Assembly: GCA_011391115.1 (NCBI GenBank)
Contig: JAABRC010000155.1
Span: 1-5,301 of the forward strand
Reading direction: 5' to 3'
DNA: 5,301 bases
DNA from: Candidatus Egaibacter danicus
Lineage (GTDB): Bacteria > Pseudomonadota > Gammaproteobacteria > Burkholderiales > Burkholderiaceae
Each line of letters starts with the position of its first letter. Within the stretch, counting starts at the first letter, position 1. Below, one piece after another: positions 1 through 5,301 of this stretch. The position numbers were made by a program, and so were the translations under genes. The notes beneath the pieces were generated by a model. The model was not told where the DNA came from and did not search any database. It saw only the letters and a list, made by a program, of their open reading frames with translations.

Positions 1-1736
1 GTTGTCACGAAAAACTGGCCCTGCACGGCGGCGGCCGCATCGACACCCAGTATTGTGTGATGTGCCACAACCCAGGCACAGTGGACCCGGAGAGCGGCAA
101 CAACCTCAACATGTCCACCATGACGCACAGCATTCACGCGGGTCGCAGAATCAAGGCAACCACGGGCGAAGACTACACGATCTGGGGCTACGGCAATTCC
201 AAGCACGATTACGCTGAAGTCGGTTTCCCGCAAGACCTGCGCAACTGCACCAAGTGCCACAGCGCCAGCAACCCGGCCACGCCGCAGGGTGACAACTGGA
301 AGACGGCTGTCAGCCAACAGGCATGCCTGAGCTGCCACACGGCCAAAGCCGGAGGTACTTGGGAAACTGCTCATAAAGTCTATGCCGGCAGTTTGATTGG
401 TGCGGGTGCAGCAGCGACTGACCTGACCAACGCGCAATGTGTTGCCTGCCATAAGGTCGGCTCCAACATTTCTCCTGAAGTGGTGCACTGGAACCAGAAT
501 GAAGAGAACGCGGCCAAATACAAGATGAACATCGAGAGCGCTACTTATGATGCAGTGGCACGTAAAGTCACAGTCAAGTACTTCTTGTCTGACCCGACCA
601 ATGGCAACAAGGCCTATGACTTGACGACCGGTTGCGCCAGTGCCACTACGTGTGCCAACACCACGCTCTTTGGCAATCTGCGCCTTTATGTGGCCTATCA
701 AAATATGGTGGGCCAGTCAACGGCAGTAACAGAGTTTTCCGCCTACAACAACGGTGGCGGTAACGTGAATGCTTATGCTTACAAGGGCATCAACGACGGT
801 ACCAACCACTATACGGTTGATATCCCATTACCCACAGACACGGCAACCGCCGTTGCCGCGGGCACCGCCCGTGTCGTGAGCCTTGGTCAGATCAAGGAGC
901 CACAACTTGCGCTCAAATCACTTGACCCTCGCCCTGCCGTGGTGCCCGCAGCATTGGTCAATGTGGTCGTACAGCATACCTTCAAGGATGTTGCTTTGAC
1001 GGGAAGCATGCAACCGCGCCGGGTGATTGTTTCCAACGACAAGTGCAACGACTGCCATGGTGCACTTGGAACGACATCTGGTTCCAATACGCTGGCGAAC
1101 GCCTTCCATAGTGGCGCCCGCAACACGGTGGAATCGTGCGTGATCTGCCACGACGCCAACAGAGTTTCGTCAACCGTCATGACCAATGGTCTTGCACTGA
1201 ATGAGTCGTATCAGTTCAAGAACATGATTCACGGTATCCATGGCAACTCCAAGCGCACTTATCCCTTCACCCATGGCAACAAGGTGCTTGGTGCATTTGG
1301 AAAAGACGGCTTCCTGTTGGCTGATGGTGTGACCCCAATGACTGCAGGTACTGAGAATTACGCAGCCGAGGTGGCGTGGCCAGGCGTTGGCATCAACTGC
1401 AACGCTTGTCACGTCGAGAATTCCTACAAACAGGACTTGGGTACGCTGGGATCTGTGGTCCTGAAGTTTGGTGAAACTGCGACAAGCGGAGCAGTATTCG
1501 GTAAAAGCGTCGCGCTGACCGATCCATGGCAATGGAAGGTCATCTCGCCCAAAGCCGCAAGCTGCACCTCATGCCATGACTCGAGTGCCGCCATCGGACA
1601 CGTCACTTCCTTCGGTGGTTCAGCTTTCGGCAACAAGACGCAAGCCGAAATCGCTGCCATGCCGCGGGAAACCTGTGGCGACTGCCATGCAAGCGGCGGC
1701 TTCATGGGTGTTGACATCGTTCACGGCCAAAAGTAG
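1..1736 (+). CDS. mtrC: OmcA/MtrC-family decaheme c-type cytochrome, outer-membrane surface terminal reductase (5' partial)
   Basis: The reading frame is open from base 3 to the TAG at 1734-1736 and has no start in the window; 577 residues are visible. It opens on Cys-His, the tail of a CXXCH heme site. Nine complete sites follow: CVMCH 18-22, CTKCH 82-86, CLSCH 108-112, CVACH 146-150, CNDCH 348-352, CVICH 379-383, CNACH 466-470, CTSCH 521-525 and CGDCH 558-562. The layout is five hemes, about 200 heme-free residues rich in beta-type sequence, then five hemes. This matches domains II, III and IV of the MtrC/OmcA fold, so the missing part should be the lipoprotein signal and beta domain I. His-rich MTHSIHA (40-46) and MIHGIHG (408-414) occupy equivalent places in the two pentaheme halves and probably supply distal heme ligands. 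In this family the protein sits on the cell surface and passes electrons to minerals, flavins or electrodes. The following mtrA and mtrB support the call. Whether it is orthologous to MtrC, MtrF or OmcA cannot be settled from a fragment. Confidence 0.93.
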   Translation, partial: CHEKLALHGGGRIDTQYCVMCHNPGTVDPESGNNLNMSTMTHSIHAGRRIKATTGEDYTIWGYGNSKHDYAEVGFPQDLRNCTKCHSASNPATPQGDNWKTAVSQQACLSCHTAKAGGTWETAHKVYAGSLIGAGAAATDLTNAQCVACHKVGSNISPEVVHWNQNEENAAKYKMNIESATYDAVARKVTVKYFLSDPTNGNKAYDLTTGCASATTCANTTLFGNLRLYVAYQNMVGQSTAVTEFSAYNNGGGNVNAYAYKGINDGTNHYTVDIPLPTDTATAVAAGTARVVSLGQIKEPQLALKSLDPRPAVVPAALVNVVVQHTFKDVALTGSMQPRRVIVSNDKCNDCHGALGTTSGSNTLANAFHSGARNTVESCVICHDANRVSSTVMTNGLALNESYQFKNMIHGIHGNSKRTYPFTHGNKVLGAFGKDGFLLADGVTPMTAGTENYAAEVAWPGVGINCNACHVENSYKQDLGTLGSVVLKFGETATSGAVFGKSVALTDPWQWKVISPKAASCTSCHDSSAAIGHVTSFGGSAFGNKTQAEIAAMPRETCGDCHASGGFMGVDIVHGQK

Positions 1737-1754
1737 GCGTTGCCATGGTCTATC

Positions 1755-1785
1755 AAACGGGGGGGCACGGACCCCCCCGTTTTTT
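1755..1785 (+). terminator. Strong Rho-independent terminator after mtrC
   Basis: An 11-bp perfect stem has arms 1755-1765 (AAACGGGGGGG) and 1772-1782 (CCCCCCCGTTT), with a 6-base loop CACGGA. Six T residues run from 1780 to 1785, the first three also pairing in the stem. It begins 18 bases after the mtrC stop codon. The opposite strand has only a three-T tail, so it should act mainly on plus-strand transcription. It implies that mtrA-mtrB are transcribed partly by read-through or from their own promoter. Confidence 0.88.
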
Positions 1786-1790
1786 CATGA

Positions 1791-1813
1791 TCAGTGGGAA
1801 AGTTTCTCACTGA
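1791..1813 (+). promoter_or_regulatory. Inverted repeat upstream of mtrA (possible operator or leader hairpin)
   Basis: Arms TCAGTGGGAAA (1791-1801) and TTTCTCACTGA (1803-1813) are symmetric about G1802. Ten of 11 positions pair by Watson-Crick rules; the remaining G1797/T1807 would be a G-U wobble in RNA. It lies between the terminator and the mtrA ribosome-binding site. It could be a dimeric regulator site in DNA or a hairpin in an mtrA leader RNA. The symmetry is directly visible; the function is inferred. Confidence 0.5.
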
Positions 1814-1817
1814 GAAA
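1803..1817 (+). repeat. Second, overlapping inverted repeat in the mtrA leader
   Basis: Perfect 6-base arms TTTCTC (1803-1808) and GAGAAA (1812-1817) flank the 3-base loop ACT. The left arm is part of the right arm of the 1791-1813 repeat, so the two hairpins cannot form at once in RNA. Such a short stem is weak alone and could be chance in an A/T-rich spacer. Confidence 0.4.
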
Positions 1818-1835
1818 TATCTAAATTGGACCTGT

Positions 1836-1841
1836 AGGGGA
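1836..1841 (+). promoter_or_regulatory. Ribosome-binding site of mtrA
   Basis: AGGGGA lies 6 bases before the ATG at 1848. This decides the start in favour of 1848 over the in-frame GTG at 1794, which falls within the inverted repeat and would put 18 polar residues ahead of the signal peptide. Confidence 0.7.
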
Positions 1842-1847
1842 ATCCGG

Positions 1848-2822
1848 ATGCGTATCAAACATGCGATAGCTTTTTTCTGTGTCAGTCTTTTTGGTGCGCT
1901 GGCTACAGCGTGGGCTGCGGAGCCTGAACCGACCGGAGCGGCGTTCTGCGTCACTTGCCATGACGAGGAGGACCTGACCGACATGAGTCGATCCGCGCAC
2001 GGCTTCGTGGCCGACAAGCGTGCGCCAGACTGCATTGATTGCCATGGACCCAGTAAAGCGCATGCCTACGATAAAACGGGTTCCAGCCCATTGCCCAAAG
2101 TGGATGTGTCGTTTGGCAAGTTTTTTGGCAAGCTCAGCACCAATGAGGCGCACACCCGCAGTCAGGCGTGTCAGAGTTGCCATGACAAGGACCAGAAACG
2201 CGCACTTTGGTCGGGTAGCCAGCATGAGGCAGCCGATGTGACTTGTGACAATTGCCACCAGGTGCACGTGAATAAAGACAAAGTACTGAGCAAGACCGGT
2301 CAGACCGGAGTTTGCTATACATGCCATGCCGAGCAGCGTAGCCAACTGACAAAGCCATCGCATCACCCCGTTCCTGAAGGCAAGATGACCTGCTCAGACT
2401 GCCATAACACCCATGGCTCAGCCGGGCCAAAACTTGTGAACCGCGACAGCATCAATGACACCTGCTACACGTGCCATGCTGAAAAGCGTGGGCCTTTTGT
2501 GCAGCAGCACGAGCCTGTGGCTGAAAATTGTGCTAACTGCCATAACTCACACGGCAGCGTGGTGGCAGGCATGCTCAAGGCACGCGCGCCCATGCTGTGC
2601 CAGCAATGCCATACACCCCACGTTTCGGGCGGTGTTGGCGCGCTGGGTGGTCAAAGCGGCGTCTTCGGCTCGGCTGCCGCAGGGCAGGCTGTGCCGCAAA
2701 TCACCAACATGACCAATGGCAAAAACGTGGTCAATATGTGGCAAGGGCGCAGTTGCATGAACTGCCACACGCAGGTTCACGGCTCCAACAGCCCGTCCAT
2801 CACCAACCCCTTGATGCGCTGA
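1848..2822 (+). CDS. mtrA: MtrA/DmsE-family periplasmic decaheme c-type cytochrome
   Basis: This 324-residue protein carries electrons across the periplasm and into the outer-membrane barrel. A Sec signal peptide is clear: MRIK, a hydrophobic core, then AWAA with probable cleavage near residue 23 or 24. Export is needed for heme attachment. Exactly ten CXXCH sites are present: CVTCH 34, CIDCH 62, CQSCH 108, CDNCH 133, CYTCH 156, CSDCH 182, CYTCH 206, CANCH 228, CQQCH 251 and CMNCH 303 (first residue given). Likely distal ligands include His51, His126, His140, His171 or His172, His189, His221, His235, His258 and His311; several follow their site closely, as in CHNTHG, CHNSHG and CHTQVHG. The length is close to that of Shewanella MtrA (about 333 residues), and the HGSNSPS near the C-terminus is typical of the DmsE/MtrA family. 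A Gly/Ala-rich stretch (about 261-280) separates hemes 9 and 10. The stop is 16 bases before mtrB, so the two are almost certainly co-transcribed. MtoA and PioA are close relatives; the presence of a surface decaheme upstream favours MtrA. Confidence 0.95.
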   Translation: MRIKHAIAFFCVSLFGALATAWAAEPEPTGAAFCVTCHDEEDLTDMSRSAHGFVADKRAPDCIDCHGPSKAHAYDKTGSSPLPKVDVSFGKFFGKLSTNEAHTRSQACQSCHDKDQKRALWSGSQHEAADVTCDNCHQVHVNKDKVLSKTGQTGVCYTCHAEQRSQLTKPSHHPVPEGKMTCSDCHNTHGSAGPKLVNRDSINDTCYTCHAEKRGPFVQQHEPVAENCANCHNSHGSVVAGMLKARAPMLCQQCHTPHVSGGVGALGGQSGVFGSAAAGQAVPQITNMTNGKNVVNMWQGRSCMNCHTQVHGSNSPSITNPLMR

Positions 2823-2827
2823 AGCAC

Positions 2828-2833
2828 GGAGAA
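2828..2833 (+). promoter_or_regulatory. Ribosome-binding site of mtrB
   Basis: GGAGAA lies 5 bases before the ATG at 2839, within the 16-base mtrA-mtrB spacer. No promoter or terminator fits in this gap, supporting a shared mtrA-mtrB transcript. Confidence 0.75.
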
Positions 2834-2838
2834 TCATC

Positions 2839-5016
2839 ATGTTTAAGCCAATTTCATCACATTGTTTTCAGCGTTCTGCATTGGCACTTGCCGTCTGTGC
2901 AGCCTTCGTGCCGGTCCAGGCTCAAACAAGCCCTGCGGAAACCACTGTTTTTGTCGGTGCCGGTGTGCTTGGTGGTGACCATGCAGACCACCCCTTGTTC
3001 GATCAATACAGTGGCATACCGATAGACAGTAACTTCGCCGGCATACTTGGCTTCGATTACAGTTTGCGCCAGGCAGAGACCGGCAATTGGGTTGATTTTT
3101 GGGGCTCCGATTTACTGGGCGACACGCGCGAATTGAACCTGGTATGGAAAAAACCAGGCGAATGGAAATTAACGGCAGACTTTTTGGGGTTGGTGCGAAA
3201 TGACCCCAACCAAGTGAATACCGGTTTGGTGAACGCTGGTTCAACCGAGCCCCAGGTGGTCGCATTACCTGGCGGTGCGGGAACGGGCTCGAACCATGAT
3301 TTGCAAACCAAGCGAACCAAGCTTGGTGTGGGCTACACCAAGATCATCAGCCCACGTATGCAGTTTGTCGTTGATCTCAAAACCGAAGAAAAAGAAGGTT
3401 CCCGGCTGTTTGGCATCGGCATGAACTGCCCTACCGCGTACGACCCGGCCTGCCTTGGCACCACGGGCATCAATGTGGGTTGGGCCACGCTGATGTTGCC
3501 CGAACCCATTGATTCAAATCACAGCCAGATTGAAGCAAGACTGAGCTATGCACTCGAAAAGCTGCGCTTGAGCGTGGGCTACTATGGCTCGTTTTATCGC
3601 AACGCCAATTCATCGCTGAACCCGATAGTGACTGGCCCTTTGTACAACCCGGTCGGTGAGTTGTTTCCGGTGAGCCCTGGCTTGCTCGGGTATTTGAACC
3701 AAGCTGTGGCCTTGCCCCCGGACAACCAGTCGCACCAGCTTGATGTGACTGGCAATTACGCCTTTACCGACAAAACACGCGGCACGTTCAAACTGGCGTA
3801 CAGCATGGCCACCCAAGACGATGGTTTTGTGGCGGCCAGCTTACCCGGTACCACCAGTCTGGATGGACGTGTCAACACCACCCTGATGCAATTGGGCGTG
3901 ACCTCTCGTCCCATGCCCAAGCTCTCCTTGCTGGCCGATGTGCGTTACCTGAACAAGGACGATGAGACGCCGATCCTGCCTTACAACATTGCCGGGGCAA
4001 CCCCCTATACCAATCAAGACCTTTCCAATGAAAAGACCAGTGCCAAATTACAGGCCAACTGGCAGTTCAGTCCTGACTACCGGGGTAGCCTGGGGCTCGA
4101 CTACGCATTGGTTGATCGAGGTGTTTTTACGTCCACCAGTGCCGTGGCAGGGATCACGGCGCTGCGCGAAACCACCGAAGAGACGGGTTTGCGGGCCGAA
4201 TTGCGCCGCCGAATGTCAGAGACTTTGAGCGGCGCCATCAGCCTGTCTAGGAGCAGGCGCGACGGCTCAACCTGGCTCAAGGACAACAGTGGCTTGGGTG
4301 TGTCACCCGTGACCAATTTTTCAGACCCAGCACTGGTGAATGGCATTTTCATGCCGACTTTGGCCGACCGCCAGCGCGACAAAATCAGGCTTTATGCTGA
4401 CTGGATGCCCAATAAGGATTGGTCTGTTCAGTTCAGCGCCGAGGAAGGCACTGACGAGTACACATCACCCAGTGTCTACGGTCTCAAAGACACCCGCATG
4501 AATCAATTCAGCGTGGACTGGTCGTATGCGGTTTCTTTCAGGCTGCAATTGAACGGTTATGCGTCAACGGGTGTGCAAACATTCAATCAATCACGCTACG
4601 CCGGTTCCGTCATGTCGTTCGACAACAGGACTACCAGTTTTGGACTGGGCTTTACCTCCAAGCCCAGTAACCAGCTGGAATTGGGCGGCAATCTGTCCTA
4701 TCTGGATGATGACAGCAAATACGCGCAAAGCCTCGACCAAACGGCTGATCCTTATACGGTGGCGTCGCTTACGGCAAGTGGCGGTCTGCCAGACATCACT
4801 TTCCGGCAAACAGCCCTGAAATTGTTTGGCAAGTATGCGCTGAACAAAAAATCAGCAGTGCGAGTTGATTACGTGCATCAGAACGTCACTTACAACGACT
4901 GGGCCTGGGGCTATAACGGTGTGCCCTACACCTATTCTGATGGAACCACGCTGAGCCAAAAATCAGATCAGCGCGTAAATTTCATCGGGGTCACCTACAT
5001 CTACCAGTTGCCCTGA
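2839..5016 (+). CDS. mtrB: MtrB/PioB-family outer-membrane beta-barrel of the electron conduit
   Basis: This 725-residue protein forms the barrel that sheathes MtrA and, in the Shewanella complex, docks MtrC outside. A Sec signal peptide (residues 1-28) has a basic start, the core ALALAVCAAFVPV and probable cleavage at VQA|QTS. The mature part has the alternating polar/hydrophobic strands, with many aromatic and Gly residues, of a large barrel, for example around LGLDYALVD and LELGGNLSYLDDD. Family hallmarks are the N-terminal block running from GAGVLGGDH through FDQYSGIPIDS, and the C-terminal block with YNDWAWGYNGVPYTYSDGTT (685-704) leading to the last strand VNFIGVTYIYQLP. Length fits the family (roughly 700 residues). 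The N-terminal CXXC of Shewanella MtrB is absent. The only mature cysteines are Cys197 and Cys205 (CX7C), probably a loop disulfide. Cys20 lies in the signal peptide and is not a good lipobox (LAVC). The start is fixed by a good ribosome-binding site just after mtrA. MtrB versus MtoB/PioB naming is less sure than the family. Confidence 0.93.
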   Translation: MFKPISSHCFQRSALALAVCAAFVPVQAQTSPAETTVFVGAGVLGGDHADHPLFDQYSGIPIDSNFAGILGFDYSLRQAETGNWVDFWGSDLLGDTRELNLVWKKPGEWKLTADFLGLVRNDPNQVNTGLVNAGSTEPQVVALPGGAGTGSNHDLQTKRTKLGVGYTKIISPRMQFVVDLKTEEKEGSRLFGIGMNCPTAYDPACLGTTGINVGWATLMLPEPIDSNHSQIEARLSYALEKLRLSVGYYGSFYRNANSSLNPIVTGPLYNPVGELFPVSPGLLGYLNQAVALPPDNQSHQLDVTGNYAFTDKTRGTFKLAYSMATQDDGFVAASLPGTTSLDGRVNTTLMQLGVTSRPMPKLSLLADVRYLNKDDETPILPYNIAGATPYTNQDLSNEKTSAKLQANWQFSPDYRGSLGLDYALVDRGVFTSTSAVAGITALRETTEETGLRAELRRRMSETLSGAISLSRSRRDGSTWLKDNSGLGVSPVTNFSDPALVNGIFMPTLADRQRDKIRLYADWMPNKDWSVQFSAEEGTDEYTSPSVYGLKDTRMNQFSVDWSYAVSFRLQLNGYASTGVQTFNQSRYAGSVMSFDNRTTSFGLGFTSKPSNQLELGGNLSYLDDDSKYAQSLDQTADPYTVASLTASGGLPDITFRQTALKLFGKYALNKKSAVRVDYVHQNVTYNDWAWGYNGVPYTYSDGTTLSQKSDQRVNFIGVTYIYQLP

Positions 5017-5032
5017 CAGGTAGGTTTACCTG
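5017..5032. repeat. Short hairpin between convergent mtrB and tolC-like gene
   Basis: Perfect 6-base arms CAGGTA (5017-5022) and TACCTG (5027-5032) flank the loop GGTT. It starts right after the mtrB stop codon and covers the stop codon of the opposing gene. No T-run follows on either strand, so it is at best a weak or Rho-assisted bidirectional 3' end, and may be chance. Confidence 0.35.
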
Positions 5033-5301
5033 ACCAGCAAGGCGTTAATGGCGTTCAGGTCCTCGGCCTTGAGGGTCCCGTTGGCTTGGCGCAGCTTCAG
5101 GCTGGCCAGCAACACGTCGTAGCGCGCCTTGGCCAGCTTGGCCTTGGTGTCGAACAAGGCGGTCTGGGCATTAAGCACATCGATATTGATACGCACACCC
5201 ACCTGGTAACCGAGCTTGGTGGCATCGAGTGCGCTCTGGCTTGAGGCCTCGGCAGCTTCCAGCGCCTTGACTTGGCCCAGACCTGACTCAACACCAAAAA
5301 A
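5026..5301 (-). CDS. tolC: TolC-family outer-membrane efflux protein (C-terminal part; start lies beyond the right edge)
   Basis: Reading the minus strand from the right edge gives 91 residues ending in a TAA at 5028-5026. They match the last helical hairpin of TolC-type outer-membrane factors: an Ala/Gln/Ser-rich helix (VKALEAAEASSQSALDATK), then GYQVGVRINIDVLNAQTALF, then KARYDVLLASLKLRQANGTL and the tail EDLNAINALL. The GxxVGxRxxxDVLNAQ block and the ARYDxLLxxLxLxxAxGxL block are characteristic of the family. TolC proteins form trimeric outer-membrane/periplasmic tunnels for type I secretion and tripartite efflux pumps. The gene is convergent with mtrB, with 9 bases between stop codons, so it belongs to another transcription unit and need not relate to electron transfer. 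Which pump it serves cannot be told from this fragment. Confidence 0.9.
   Translation of the reverse strand, partial: FFGVESGLGQVKALEAAEASSQSALDATKLGYQVGVRINIDVLNAQTALFDTKAKLAKARYDVLLASLKLRQANGTLKAEDLNAINALLVR

Noticed and set aside
57..1736. GTG at 57 as the true start of the cytochrome
   Set aside because: The codon is the second residue of a CVMCH heme site, and the frame stays open upstream into another heme-site remnant; the gene begins left of the window.
1814..1830. Possible -10 element for an mtrA promoter (TATCTA near 1818)
   Set aside because: Only three of six bases fit the consensus and no convincing -35 lies at the right distance; a promoter is plausible here but not supported by sequence.
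1794..1847. In-frame upstream extension of mtrA from GTG 1794 (18 extra residues)
   Set aside because: It would bury the signal peptide behind a polar stretch and lies in the inverted repeat; ATG 1848 has a good ribosome-binding site and starts a normal signal peptide.
1821..2366. 181-residue minus-strand open frame opposite mtrA
   Set aside because: It is antisense to a clear decaheme cytochrome, has no recognisable domain or ribosome-binding site, and is a by-product of codon bias. The same applies to the minus-strand frames at 1170-1532 and 2843-3265.
1848..2822. Reading MtrA as the DmsE subunit of a DMSO reductase system
   Set aside because: DmsE is the same family, but no dmsA/dmsB genes are present here, and the neighbours are an OmcA/MtrC cytochrome and a barrel, which fits either conduit but favours MtrA.
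2887..2898. Lipobox-like LAVC in the MtrB signal peptide
   Set aside because: Val at -1 does not fit a lipobox, and a better signal-peptidase I site (VQA|Q) follows; MtrB/PioB proteins are not lipoproteins.
5097..5297. 66-residue minus-strand frame near the right edge
   Set aside because: The TolC C-terminal sequence is in a different minus-strand frame covering the same bases; this frame shows no family motif.

Overview
The window carries most of an mtrCAB-type gene set for extracellular electron transfer, followed by the end of an unrelated convergent gene. In order: (1) the 3' part of an OmcA/MtrC-family decaheme c-type cytochrome (plus strand, cut by the left edge); (2) a complete MtrA/DmsE-family periplasmic decaheme cytochrome; (3) a complete MtrB/PioB-family outer-membrane beta-barrel; (4) on the minus strand, the C-terminal end of a TolC-family outer-membrane efflux protein, cut by the right edge. 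Nearly every base is coding. The longest gap, about 110 bases between mtrC and mtrA, holds an intrinsic terminator and overlapping inverted repeats.

In the Shewanella model, MtrA receives electrons from the inner membrane and periplasm. It sits inside the MtrB barrel, and its hemes pass electrons through the outer membrane to the surface cytochrome MtrC, which reduces Fe(III) or Mn(IV) minerals, flavins or electrodes. All three parts are visible here: 10 CXXCH sites in the mtrC fragment (the first cut to its last two residues), exactly 10 in MtrA, and a 725-residue signal-peptide-bearing barrel with MtrB-like ends. The gene order C-A-B matches Shewanella. The barrel lacks the N-terminal CXXC of Shewanella MtrB and looks more like the PioB/MtoB side of the family.

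Moderate-to-high GC, codon use and protein style suggest a betaproteobacterium, possibly Comamonadaceae such as Rhodoferax. This is inferred from general resemblance, not from a marker gene. I see no mobile element, tRNA, rRNA or CRISPR array.

The system type is known. The points most worth checking are the strong terminator inside the presumed operon, mutually exclusive hairpins in the mtrA leader, a CX5C pair in the beta domain of MtrC, and the rearranged cysteines of MtrB.
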